64,000 nucleotides of DNA from Allorhodopirellula solitaria (GTDB lineage Bacteria > Planctomycetota > Planctomycetia > Pirellulales > Pirellulaceae). Each line of letters starts with the position of its first letter. The stretch's first letter is position 1. The stretch covers positions 223,564-287,563 of the forward strand of contig NZ_SJPK01000001.1 in assembly GCF_007859855.1 (NCBI RefSeq), in the 5' to 3' direction. The notes below the pieces were generated by a model, which was not told the DNA's origin, did not search any database, and saw only the letters and a list, made by a program, of their open reading frames with translations. Of the stretch, positions 19,270 through 28,512 are shown in pieces. The position numbers were made by a program, and so were the translations under genes.

Positions 19270-21102
19270 TTGAAGCATCGTAGCACCCGAGACGTTGTCG
19301 AAGACTTGCGTCGTGACCATCGATTGATCGAGGTCACCGACGAAGTGGACCCGCATCTGGAGATCGCTGAGATCCAGCGGCGTGTTTACTCCAACGGCGG
19401 CCCTGGGCTGCTGTTTACCAACGTGCGTGGCTGTCGGTTTCCGATGGCGTCGAACCTCTTCGGTTCACTCGATCAGGCGCGTTATCTCTTTCGCAGCACC
19501 CTCGAGGCAGTACGGCGTCTGATCGAAGTGAAGCTCGATCCCGCGGCACTCCCGAAACATCCGCTGCGATATGCGGGGATTCCCTCCACGGCGATGCGGA
19601 TGCTTCCCAAACGGGTGCGTCGTGGTGCCGTGATGGCCAATTCGTGTTCGCTGCCGGATCTGCCGCAGCTGAAATGTTGGCCCGAGGATGGTGGCGCGTT
19701 CGTCACCTTGCCGCAGGTCCTCACGACGGATCCGGGAGACCGGGACAACTTGATGCGTGCGAACCTGGGCATGTACCGGGTGCAATTGTCGGGCAACGAA
19801 TATGACCCGCAGTCCCAGGTGGGGCTGCACTATCAGATTCACCGGGGTATCGGAGTGCATCATCGCGAGGCGATCGCACGCGGTGAGGAACTGCCCGTGG
19901 CGATCACCGTCGGCGGCCCGCCGGCAATGACGTTGGCCGCTGTGATGCCGCTGCCCGAGGGGCTCACCGAGCTGACCTTTGCCGGAGCATTGGCAGGTCG
20001 TCGGATGCGGATGGTACAGGGCGATCACGCCCCCGTTGCCGCCGATGCCGATTTTGCCATCGTCGGCCGGATCGACCCGCGGGCGACGATGCCCGAAGGC
20101 CCATTCGGCGATCACCTGGGCTATTACTCGCTGCAACACCCCTTTCCGTTCATGAAAGTGGAACATGTCTGGCATCGTGATGACGCGGTGTGGCCGTTCA
20201 CCGTCGTCGGCCGACCGCCGCAGGAGGACACGACGTTTGGACAACTGATCCACGAGTTGACCGATCCGATTATCCCGACGGTGATCCCAGGCGTCCGAGC
20301 GGTACACGCGGTCGATGCCGCGGGCGTGCACCCGTTGCTCTTGGCCATTGGCAGCGAGCGATACATGCCCTACCTCGACGCCCAAGAACCGCAGGAGTTA
20401 CTTACACAGGCCAATGCGATTCTCGGCAATGGACAACTGTCGTTGGCGAAGTACTTGTGGATCACCGACGACCCCGGCGGTGAGCTCGACATCCACGAGA
20501 TTGGCCAGTTCCTGCAGCACATGCTCCGACGAGTGGATTGGCGGCGGGATCTGCATTTCCAAACACGCACGACGATCGATACGCTCGACTATTCGGGCAC
20601 TGGCCTCAATCAAGGTTCGAAAGCTGTGATCGCCGCGACCGGCCGTCCGCGGCGTGACTTACCGACCGAATTACCGGCGAACCTCCGCCTACCCGACGGA
20701 TTTACGGGCGCAAAAATCGTGATGCCCGGCGTGCTCGCCATCACTGCACCTGCCTTTGATCGGCCCGAGCGCGGCGGCGACCGCAGCGAACTGAGTACCG
20801 CTCTTTCGTCTCAACCCGACACCCAAACGTTCCCCTTGATCACGCTGTGCGATGACGCGGAGTTCGCAGCGGCCGATTTGAAGAATTGGTTATGGACCAC
20901 CTTCACTCGCAGCAACCCGGCGATGGACGTGGGAGGTGTCGATGAGTTCGTCCTCGACAAGCACTGGGGATGTCGCGGGCCACTATTGATCGATGCTCGT
21001 GTCAAACCGCACCATGCGCCGCCATTGATCGAAGATCGGCAAACGACCGCCAAGGTGGATGCGCGAGCGACACGTGGCGACGCGTTGGCCAAGTATCTGT
21101 AG
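19270..21102 (+). CDS. UbiD-family decarboxylase
   Basis: This 610-residue protein spans the UbiD architecture: N-terminal MKHRSTRDVVEDLRRDHRLIEV, central beta-barrel with GNEYDPQSQVGLHYQIHRGIGVHH and AITVGGPPAMTLAA, the signature EGPFGDHLGYYS, and the C-terminal domain with GGVDEFVLDKHWG-like residues. UbiD enzymes use prenylated FMN to remove carboxylate from aromatic or unsaturated acids. No ubiX, the prFMN synthase, lies in the window, so cofactor must come from elsewhere. TTG 19270, four nt after the DUF1080 stop, gives the expected N-terminus; the frame stays open further upstream inside the DUF1080 gene. Neighbours suggest catabolism rather than quinone synthesis; substrate unknown. 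Confidence 0.86.
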   Translation: MKHRSTRDVVEDLRRDHRLIEVTDEVDPHLEIAEIQRRVYSNGGPGLLFTNVRGCRFPMASNLFGSLDQARYLFRSTLEAVRRLIEVKLDPAALPKHPLRYAGIPSTAMRMLPKRVRRGAVMANSCSLPDLPQLKCWPEDGGAFVTLPQVLTTDPGDRDNLMRANLGMYRVQLSGNEYDPQSQVGLHYQIHRGIGVHHREAIARGEELPVAITVGGPPAMTLAAVMPLPEGLTELTFAGALAGRRMRMVQGDHAPVAADADFAIVGRIDPRATMPEGPFGDHLGYYSLQHPFPFMKVEHVWHRDDAVWPFTVVGRPPQEDTTFGQLIHELTDPIIPTVIPGVRAVHAVDAAGVHPLLLAIGSERYMPYLDAQEPQELLTQANAILGNGQLSLAKYLWITDDPGGELDIHEIGQFLQHMLRRVDWRRDLHFQTRTTIDTLDYSGTGLNQGSKAVIAATGRPRRDLPTELPANLRLPDGFTGAKIVMPGVLAITAPAFDRPERGGDRSELSTALSSQPDTQTFPLITLCDDAEFAAADLKNWLWTTFTRSNPAMDVGGVDEFVLDKHWGCRGPLLIDARVKPHHAPPLIEDRQTTAKVDARATRGDALAKYL

Positions 21103-21112
21103 GACGCGAAGG

Positions 21113-22663
21113 ATGCACGACAAGATTGACGCCACTGCACTGGCTGATGCCCCCGACCACTTCGATGGCGATGTGATTTTGGGCGGCGGTGTATGCGGCT
21201 GCTTGCTCGCGCACGAATTGTTGCAACGCGGCGACCGTCCGGTCTGGATCATCGAAGCGGGAGGGCGCCAGGACGAGAATGCGATCGACCGCAGCCAGCC
21301 TGCTCGGTGGCTGCACCTGCTGGGCTCGACGGACGATGACTCGCACATCACGATGCCCAACTCTGGCCTCGCTGGTCGGGCCATCACCTGGCCGCGCGGT
21401 CGCGGGCTCGGTGGCAGCGGACGGATCAACGCCATGATTTGGGTACCACCGCACGCTGACGACTTCCAAAGCTTGACGCTCGCGGGTTTACAGCCGGATC
21501 GTTTGGAGAACGCGTGGCAGCGGGCGAGCGAATTGATCGCAGTGGAGTCGCCGCGATACCTCAGCCCGCCCTCGCAGCAGGTCCTCGCAGCGCTGCGTGA
21601 TCGCCGAGACCTCGGTGAGTTCTCAGCCTATCGACGGATCAATCGCAACGGCCGCCGCTGGACGACCGAGCAACTGCTCATCGATGCTCTGCAGAACCAT
21701 TTTGAGCATGCAGCGCGGCTGAACTGCGTCCGAGCGGCGGCAGCAAGTGTCGCGGTCGAGCGTGAGCGAGTGCGGAGCGTGACGTTGCACGACGGTCGCG
21801 ATCGTCGCACGGTGAGGTTGGGTGACGACGCGCGATTGATCAGTTGTCTCGGAGCACTAGCATCCCCCGCGCTTTTGATGCGGAGTGGGATTGGCTCCCC
21901 CGAGTTGCTCGCCGAGGCCGGGGTGGCTCCGCGGATCGCGTCCATGCAAGTGGGGCGAAACCTGCACGACCACTTGATCATGCCCGTGATCTATGACCGT
22001 GAATCGCCCGCGTTTTTGCCGGGGGCACCGCAGGCAGGCGAGGTGGAGCAGTGGGAACGAGAGGGCACGGGACCACTGGCATCGAACATCGCCGAGTGCG
22101 GTGGTTTCGACCCTGATGCAAAGTTTCAACTGCACGTGACACCAACGGACTACCTTCGCTATCCGCAGGGCACCGCTGCGTCTGCGGTCACGCTCGGCGT
22201 GCAGCTGACCCGCCCCCTTTCGCGTGGATGGATTGCACCCCATCGCGATGCGCCCGACGCGCCGATGGATCTACATAGCAATTACATGAGCGATCCAGCC
22301 GACGTGGCGTCGCTGCCCGACGGGGTGCGGTGGGCACGCCAGATCGCTCAGGCCGGAGGATGGGATGCCGAACGGGTTCCTGGCAAACGGCGGCTAGACG
22401 ACGCGCGAATTCTCGCAGCGATCGCCCGCTACGCCCAGACGCTCTACCATCCCGGCGGGACATGTGCACTGGGTCATGAGATCAGTCACGCCGTCACCAG
22501 TCCTGAGTTTCAGGTGCACGGGGTCGACGGGCTGTCAATCGTCGACGCCTCACTCCTCCCCTGTCCAACGGTTGGCAACCCGACCGCCGTGCTAGCAACG
22601 ATCGCCTGTTATGCGGGTGAGCGGTTGAGCACTTCTAACATCGATTCTCGGATACGTGCCTGA
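21113..22663 (+). CDS. GMC-family flavin oxidoreductase
   Basis: The 516-residue protein has the FAD-binding dinucleotide motif DVILGGGVCGCLLAHEL near the N-terminus, GMC signature 1 (GRGLGGSGRINAMIW), GMC signature 2 (GALASPALLMRSGIG) and a C-terminal active-site region beginning YHPGGTCALG, with VDGLSIVDASLLP and NPTAVLATIA closing the FAD site. GMC enzymes oxidise alcohols, sugars or choline. ATG 21113 is 10 nt after the UbiD stop, so this is the last gene of a three-gene run. Its final 55 bp overlap the 3' end of glnD on the opposite strand. Substrate unknown; no signal peptide, so probably cytoplasmic. Confidence 0.9.
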   Translation: MHDKIDATALADAPDHFDGDVILGGGVCGCLLAHELLQRGDRPVWIIEAGGRQDENAIDRSQPARWLHLLGSTDDDSHITMPNSGLAGRAITWPRGRGLGGSGRINAMIWVPPHADDFQSLTLAGLQPDRLENAWQRASELIAVESPRYLSPPSQQVLAALRDRRDLGEFSAYRRINRNGRRWTTEQLLIDALQNHFEHAARLNCVRAAAASVAVERERVRSVTLHDGRDRRTVRLGDDARLISCLGALASPALLMRSGIGSPELLAEAGVAPRIASMQVGRNLHDHLIMPVIYDRESPAFLPGAPQAGEVEQWEREGTGPLASNIAECGGFDPDAKFQLHVTPTDYLRYPQGTAASAVTLGVQLTRPLSRGWIAPHRDAPDAPMDLHSNYMSDPADVASLPDGVRWARQIAQAGGWDAERVPGKRRLDDARILAAIARYAQTLYHPGGTCALGHEISHAVTSPEFQVHGVDGLSIVDASLLPCPTVGNPTAVLATIACYAGERLSTSNIDSRIRA

Positions 22664-25260
22664 TACTCGCCATCGAGGATAGGCTCGGACGCGGCATTGG
22701 TGATATAGAACACGTCGGCAATTTGATCGAGGTGGGTATCGATTTTGGCGAACTGAATAGAAACGTCTTCGGCAGCCAAAACGGTGGTGACGTCAGCGAG
22801 CAGACCAGGACGATCGTAGGTGAATAACGAGAGAATCGTTTGGTGATCGAAGGTATCGTTGTCGAAGACAATTTTGGTCGGCAACAACAACACGCTCTCT
22901 GGTTCGCTATCGTCCTTCGTCATCCAGACCTTACGAGCCGTGCGAATAGGAGTGTCGGGGCGGTCGAGCGCCTCACAAATTACCCGGCATACTTGATCGA
23001 TGCGATTGGGTGGCGGGTCGTTGGCGTAATCGGGGTCGCTGACCCAGAATGAATCCCACAGCAGGTCTTCACCGACCGTCTCGATACTGGCTCGATAGAT
23101 CGCCAAGCCACAGGAATACAGGGCGCTGGTGATTCGCGCGAACGTACCAATGCGGCGTTCACCCTGCCTGACAACGACGTTGTAGCGAACCTCGTTTCCT
23201 TCGGGCGCCACCAAGCAGGCGCAGTAGCAACCCTTGTCCTCACCGAGCCACTTGCCGACCTCGATCAGTTCCCCAGCGATCTCTTCACTGCTGCGGTGGC
23301 GAAGAAGGGATAGCGGCAGATCGCGGGCGAGTTCCATCGCTGAGTCACCGTCGCTGCTCGCTTGCACCAAGTCGATGATCTCGTCGCGGTGCGAATCCAG
23401 TTCAGGATCGTTCTCGCCCGGCAGGTTCCCGGTTTCAAAGTAGCGCCGCGTGCGAATATACAGATCCTCGATGAGATTCATCTTCCAGTCTGTTAGCACA
23501 TCTGGGCCGACCGCAATCAGGTCAGCAACGCTATGGACGAGCAGAAGTTCAAGGCGTCGAACCGACCCAACCTCCGCTGCAAAACCATGGACGACATCGG
23601 GGTCATTCAGGTCGTGTCGAAAAGCGACAGTGGTCATCAGGAGATGCCGATGGATGAGCCACTGCAGGGTTTCCTTTTGACTTGGCTGAAGCTCAAACGC
23701 GTCGGCGACCTCCCCGGCGATCCGAAATCCTACCTCGCTATGGTCTTCGTCGTACCCTTTGCCGAGATCGTGAATCAGCAGCGCGAGGTGTAGCAGTGTT
23801 TTGTCTTTGATCCGGCGATAACGCCGCCCCATCACACTATCTTGATCGGCGAAATCCGTGGCCGCCTCGACGGCTCCGATGCAATGGGCATCCACCGTGA
23901 ACTTGTGGTAAGCGTTGAACTGCAGCAGACCGCGACACCGCCGCATCGCGGGGATCAGTTGTTCGATAATTCGCAGTTCATGAAGCCGGCGGAGCAGATG
24001 CGCCAACCGACCGGGTTGACTGAGCAGCCCCAGAAATGCCTTCACACTGGTCGGATCCGGCGGACTTGGCGGGCGTTCGAGCATCGTTTGCCGAATCGCC
24101 TGCCAGGTGGGGTGTGCGATCCAGCGTTGGTTTTCATTGGCGAGCTGCATCAAGCGCAGCACATCAGGAAGGCTCGCCGCGAACTCATCTAGGTTTTTGG
24201 AGTCGACCCAGACCTGAGTGGGTCCGATGCGAATTCGATCTTCGACCCGATGCGATAACATCCGTTCGACCGCCATGGCGGCCCGTGATTGAGCCCGATG
24301 ATCGGCGTCGAAAAACCCGGAGACATATCGCACCGAGCGGGTGTGCTCAAAGTAGTCCTGCATGAAGTCTTCTACGGGCAGGACGCCCGTCCGGCCGTAG
24401 TATCCCCAGTCGCGAGCGATCTCCATCTGCGTCGGTCGGTCCAATACATCCTGGCTGCGTTTGGTCCGGAAATGCAGTTCGTGCCGCAGCCGCAGGAGGA
24501 ACCCATGTGCCCGCAGAAGTGTTTGCAGGTCCTCACTCGAGAGTGCCCCGAGTCGATGCAGTTGGGTGAGATCGGTTTGGCCGTGGGTAGCGAAACCGAG
24601 CCAGCGCACGAGCTGGATGTCTCGGAGGCCGCCCCGCGAGCGTTTCACGTTCGGGCGGAGCAAATAGATCGTCTCGCCCCAGCGGTGGCGTTCTTCCATT
24701 CGCGCCTGGATCACTTTCTTGTTGAGTGATTTCCAGCGTCGCTTCGCACCGCTGCGAAACCGCTCGAAAAAGCTGCCGAACGTGGACTCACTACCGCAGA
24801 GTAGACGGGACTCGGTCAGCGAAGAGTAAATCTTCGGATCCGCCCAAGCCAGAGACAGGGCTTCGGCGGGCGTCCGCACCGAAAACCCCACATCCATGCT
24901 GGCGTCGGTCAGATCTCGCACCAAGCTACCCGCCACCGGTGCTGCCGCCGCAGTGGCCACACGCGGGGTGAGCAACATCAAATCGGCGTCACTGTAAGGT
25001 GAAAGATCGCGTCGGCCGTAACCCCCATGAGCCACCAACGCGAACCGCTTGAGATACCGCGGGTTCACCCCGCTCGTCTCGGCCTGCTGGAGAGATTGAG
25101 CGAAAATTTTCGATACGATCTGGTCATACAGATCGCTGAGCGCCGTCGACGTTTGCACGCTTGGCAGACCGGCATGAAATCGAGTGTCTAGGCGAGCACG
25201 CCCTTCACTGAGCTGATCCCGATATCGAATCGCCGATGAAAACGAATCAGGATTCGTCAC
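22609..25260 (-). CDS. glnD: [Protein-PII] uridylyltransferase / uridylyl-removing enzyme GlnD
   Basis: From GTG 25260 the product is 883 residues, close to the 890 of the E. coli enzyme; the frame stays open upstream, but that part overlaps glnB and is not GlnD-like. It contains the nucleotidyltransferase motif HGGYGRRDLSPYSDADL (metal ligands near D91 and D93), the HD phosphohydrolase domain with HKFTVDAHCIG and LLIHDLGKGYDEDH, and two C-terminal ACT domains (RRIGTFARITSALYSCGLAIY; YDRPGLLADVTTVLAAEDVS). It adds UMP to PII under nitrogen limitation and removes it under glutamine excess. It lies 19 nt after glnB, its substrate gene, an apt operon. The 3' end overlaps the GMC gene by 55 bp. 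Confidence 0.95.
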   Translation of the reverse strand: MTNPDSFSSAIRYRDQLSEGRARLDTRFHAGLPSVQTSTALSDLYDQIVSKIFAQSLQQAETSGVNPRYLKRFALVAHGGYGRRDLSPYSDADLMLLTPRVATAAAAPVAGSLVRDLTDASMDVGFSVRTPAEALSLAWADPKIYSSLTESRLLCGSESTFGSFFERFRSGAKRRWKSLNKKVIQARMEERHRWGETIYLLRPNVKRSRGGLRDIQLVRWLGFATHGQTDLTQLHRLGALSSEDLQTLLRAHGFLLRLRHELHFRTKRSQDVLDRPTQMEIARDWGYYGRTGVLPVEDFMQDYFEHTRSVRYVSGFFDADHRAQSRAAMAVERMLSHRVEDRIRIGPTQVWVDSKNLDEFAASLPDVLRLMQLANENQRWIAHPTWQAIRQTMLERPPSPPDPTSVKAFLGLLSQPGRLAHLLRRLHELRIIEQLIPAMRRCRGLLQFNAYHKFTVDAHCIGAVEAATDFADQDSVMGRRYRRIKDKTLLHLALLIHDLGKGYDEDHSEVGFRIAGEVADAFELQPSQKETLQWLIHRHLLMTTVAFRHDLNDPDVVHGFAAEVGSVRRLELLLVHSVADLIAVGPDVLTDWKMNLIEDLYIRTRRYFETGNLPGENDPELDSHRDEIIDLVQASSDGDSAMELARDLPLSLLRHRSSEEIAGELIEVGKWLGEDKGCYCACLVAPEGNEVRYNVVVRQGERRIGTFARITSALYSCGLAIYRASIETVGEDLLWDSFWVSDPDYANDPPPNRIDQVCRVICEALDRPDTPIRTARKVWMTKDDSEPESVLLLPTKIVFDNDTFDHQTILSLFTYDRPGLLADVTTVLAAEDVSIQFAKIDTHLDQIADVFYITNAASEPILDGEYQARIRESMLEVLNRSPA

Positions 25261-25279
25261 AGATTGGATCTCAGACAGT

Positions 25280-25690
<411 letters not shown>

Positions 25691-25785
25691 CTACACGCTC
25701 GGTAGGGAAATTGGGTAGCAGGCATGAGCGACTTCCAATCCTACGAGGATGTTGGATTCAGAGAAACAGGATACTCCCATTTGCG

Positions 25786-26439
25786 CTACACCGACGTAGC
25801 GTCTTTCGCGTTCCCTGCGACCTGCGGTTTTACCCAGGGCTGATCGGGCCGTCCGAGCACTCGGTTGATGTCCCGGGAAACCACAAAGAACCAGTCGCTC
25901 AGCCGGTTCAAATAAACAATCAAACTAACGCGGACGGGTGCTTCCGCGGCGGTCGTCTCGGCCAAAGTAATCACGCGTCGTTCACTGCGTCGACAAACCG
26001 CACGGGCGACGTGGACGTGCGACGCGAGTGCGGAACCGCCGGGCAGGATGAATTGTTTCAGCGGGGCCAGTCGACTCTCGGATTCATCGATCCAACCCTC
26101 CAGTCGCTCAATCTGTGCCTCCCCGATCACTTGCAAGTCGAATTCGGCCGGGCGTGGGGACGCCAATTCGGCGCCGAGCGAAAACAGTTCGTGCTGGATG
26201 AGGGAAAAACAAGCGTCGAAATGTGTCAGCGCGGCAACAGTCTCCGCCACCCCGTCGGCCCCAGCCGCTCCATCATTCTCCGCCCGCGTGGCATCCAAGA
26301 CGCTCCGAATGCAGCCTAGGATCGCGTTGAGTTCGTCGACGGTCCCGTAGGCTTCGATCCGCGCATCATCCTTCCGAACTCGGGGGCCGCCGAACAGCCC
26401 CGTCGTGCCGCCATCTCCGCTGCGTGTGTATATTTTCAT
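25786..26439 (-). CDS. PduO-type cob(I)alamin adenosyltransferase
   Basis: The 217-residue protein begins MKIYTRSGDGGTTGLFGG, the ATP-binding N-terminus of PduO-type adenosyltransferases, and contains EAYGTVDELNA, FILPGGSALASHVHVARAVCRRSERR and LNRLSDWFFVVSRDIN, all hallmark segments of the helical trimer. It makes adenosylcobalamin from cob(I)alamin and ATP. A 15-residue insertion (ATRAENDGAAGADGV) near position 50-65 is Ala/Gly-rich and likely a surface loop. The only other B12-related gene in the window is the B12-binding radical SAM protein at 28.5 kb. The gene is divergent from the Nudix gene. Confidence 0.93.
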   Translation of the reverse strand: MKIYTRSGDGGTTGLFGGPRVRKDDARIEAYGTVDELNAILGCIRSVLDATRAENDGAAGADGVAETVAALTHFDACFSLIQHELFSLGAELASPRPAEFDLQVIGEAQIERLEGWIDESESRLAPLKQFILPGGSALASHVHVARAVCRRSERRVITLAETTAAEAPVRVSLIVYLNRLSDWFFVVSRDINRVLGRPDQPWVKPQVAGNAKDATSV

Positions 26440-26540
26440 GGGCGAATGGTACCATAACTCTGGCGATCGTGACCCGATCGATCGGCCGCCGAGGCACCAC
26501 CGGTTACCCTTTGCCTGAAAACACCCTTCGCCTGAAAACC

Positions 26541-26972
26541 ATGTCCCAAGTTGATCTCGTCCGAGCGGCCGGTGTGCTGGTGCTAACCGAAACGTCGCAG
26601 CCTCGGTTCCTGCTGATGCGGCACCCTGACCGCTGGGACCTGCCCAAAGGCCACTGCGACGGGGACGAAACGTATTTGGAAGCCGCTCAACGTGAGTTGC
26701 AGGAGGAAACCGGAATCGATCCGCTGGCCTGCCGGTTTGACGACCAATTTCGCTTCGACCTCCGCTATCAGGTCAGTTATCGAAAGCATCCCAAAAGAGT
26801 CTTCGATAAGAATGTCCGGTACTTTTTGGCATACGTGCCTGATGTTGTTAGAATCGACGTCAGCGAGCATGACTCGTTCGAGTGGTTCGCATGGTCGCCT
26901 CCTCATCACATCCAATCTCAAACGATCGATCCTCTGCTCGCAGCGGTCGCCGCGCACCACAGTTCCTGCTGA
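26541..26972 (+). CDS. Nudix hydrolase, diadenosine-tetraphosphatase-like
   Basis: The 143-residue protein has a complete Nudix box: G37, E43 and RELQEETGI at 51-59, fitting Gx5Ex7REUxEExGU. The surrounding sequence (GVLVLTETSQPRFLLMRHPDRWDLPKGHCDGDE and late FEWFAWSPP) resembles bis(5'-nucleosyl)-tetraphosphatases of the asymmetric type, which cut Ap4A to AMP and ATP; other nucleoside diphosphate-linked substrates are possible. ATG 26541 starts the domain at once. The next gene begins 44 bp downstream, so they may share a transcript. Confidence 0.88.
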   Translation: MSQVDLVRAAGVLVLTETSQPRFLLMRHPDRWDLPKGHCDGDETYLEAAQRELQEETGIDPLACRFDDQFRFDLRYQVSYRKHPKRVFDKNVRYFLAYVPDVVRIDVSEHDSFEWFAWSPPHHIQSQTIDPLLAAVAAHHSSC

Positions 26973-27016
26973 TCGGTTTGCCATTGGACCTCACTTCATC
27001 GCCCCCCCGCTTTCTC

Positions 27017-27970
27017 ATGCAGTTTCGATTCCGATGCTTTTCACTGGCACTCGCTCTCCCCCTGATTGCGGTCGGGGTCGGGTCCGCTTCGGCGCAGCAA
27101 CAACGGGCTCGGCCGCCCGAATTTGACCAAGCGGTGACGTCGCGAGTATTTTTTCCCGATATGTCGACAGCCTTTCAGGGCGAGCGGCCCACGTTGTCGA
27201 GTCTGCAGGAACTCGAGGCAGCGGCGGCGATGGCGAAAGCCGAAGCAGCCTCCACCGAGGAAGGCGACGGAAAAACCCAACTCTGGAGCAAACTCATTTC
27301 ACCGCTCTCACTCGAAAACGAAGTCAAACGGGTGAAGCTGCAGTTCGATGGAGGTTTGACGACACCGGGAGCGTTCAACAGTGGCGGCTATCAAGATGCC
27401 CGCCTCCAACTCTCCGTTTTGGCTTCGCTGTTCGCCGTGCTCTCGGAATACTCCGGTGACGTGCGATGGAAAGAGGACGCGAAAACCGCTCGGGATCTGG
27501 TCGCCAAAACCGCCAGAAATTGCGCCGCGGGCTCCACCCCCGTTTTCAACGAGGCACAACTTCGTAAAGCCGATCTGCAGGATCTCGTATCGGGCTCTGG
27601 GATATCCGCAGCCAAACCGAGCGATGAGGACAACGATTGGTCGATGATCGTCGACCGCTCGCCCCTCATGGAGTACCTCGAACAACTCTTGGATCAACTC
27701 GGTGACGAGTCCACCGATGCCGCGTCGACCGAAGAAAACGTCGACACGATCCGAAAGAACGCGGAGCTAATCGCGATGGTCGGCGAGATCCTCAAGAAAG
27801 ACGGAATGGACGATGCCGAAGATGACGATTACGCCATCCTGAGTTACGCGATGACCACGTCAGCACGGTCGGTCGTGACGGCGATCGAGCGTCAGGACTT
27901 CGAGGCGGTTCGCGGCGTCGTCGGCGAGATCAGCCAATCCTGCGCCGATTGCCACGACCAGTATCGCTAG
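27017..27970 (+). CDS. Exported protein with C-terminal CxxCH, cytochrome c'-like
   Basis: The 317-residue protein has a signal peptide (MQFRFRC... to SASAQ). The rest is predicted mostly helical, with an Ala/Glu-rich stretch after the signal and acidic loops. The very last residues are SCADCHDQYR, giving a haem-c motif at C309-H313. A CxxCH near the C-terminus after a helical bundle is the arrangement of class II cytochromes c' and c556. It is longer than the usual 130 residues of that class, so the N-terminal half may be a separate domain. The gene ends on a CTAG shared with the stop of the convergent Rieske gene. Confidence 0.68.
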   Translation: MQFRFRCFSLALALPLIAVGVGSASAQQQRARPPEFDQAVTSRVFFPDMSTAFQGERPTLSSLQELEAAAAMAKAEAASTEEGDGKTQLWSKLISPLSLENEVKRVKLQFDGGLTTPGAFNSGGYQDARLQLSVLASLFAVLSEYSGDVRWKEDAKTARDLVAKTARNCAAGSTPVFNEAQLRKADLQDLVSGSGISAAKPSDEDNDWSMIVDRSPLMEYLEQLLDQLGDESTDAASTEENVDTIRKNAELIAMVGEILKKDGMDDAEDDDYAILSYAMTTSARSVVTAIERQDFEAVRGVVGEISQSCADCHDQYR

Positions 27971-28296
27971 GTGTCGGGGGACTCAGCGGGTTTCTCACGC
28001 AGCCAGACTTCGCCGTCCTCCACTTTCACATCGAAACAATCGACTTTGGTCCGCGGATTGTCCTCCCACGTACCGTCGGTGATACAGAATCGCCATGCGT
28101 GCCAAGGGCAGGTAACCGTGTTCTCATCGACATAGCCTTCGGCTAGGGACGCCCCCATGTGCGGGCACATGTCATCGATGGCATACCACTGGTCTCCCTT
28201 GCGAAAGATCGCGACCATGCGATTTTTGATGGCGACCGCACGGCCCACGTTATCCTCAAAATCCGTGACTTTTCCAACGCTTTCGTACTCGCTCAT
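27967..28296 (-). CDS. Rieske [2Fe-2S] protein, NirD/ferredoxin-subunit-like
   Basis: The 109-residue protein is a single Rieske domain: CPHMGASL (C44, H46) and CPWHAW (C63, H66) supply the four cluster ligands. It has no membrane anchor, so it is a soluble ferredoxin-like carrier or small subunit akin to NirD or a dioxygenase ferredoxin. Three starts are stacked (GTG 28302, ATG 28299, ATG 28296); GGAG has the best spacing for ATG 28296. No oxygenase large subunit or nitrite reductase is near, so its redox partner is unknown. Confidence 0.9.
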   Translation of the reverse strand: MSEYESVGKVTDFEDNVGRAVAIKNRMVAIFRKGDQWYAIDDMCPHMGASLAEGYVDENTVTCPWHAWRFCITDGTWEDNPRTKVDCFDVKVEDGEVWLREKPAESPDT

Positions 28297-28512
28297 CATC
28301 ACTCCGGATCGTGGTTTTTCGTGTGGTGGACCAGATAACGGTCATGCTCGCTAACATCCTGGCGGTGGTTGCCTTTGCACCGAACCCTTATCCTAGAGCC
28401 TGCGGAGCATCCACGAATGAACGCTGCACGATTCGCTCGTCCGGGGAGACGCCTGTTCCGGACCGACGGAGTCGGCAAACCATCGTCTTAGACCCTATCC
28501 CAACAGATCGTC

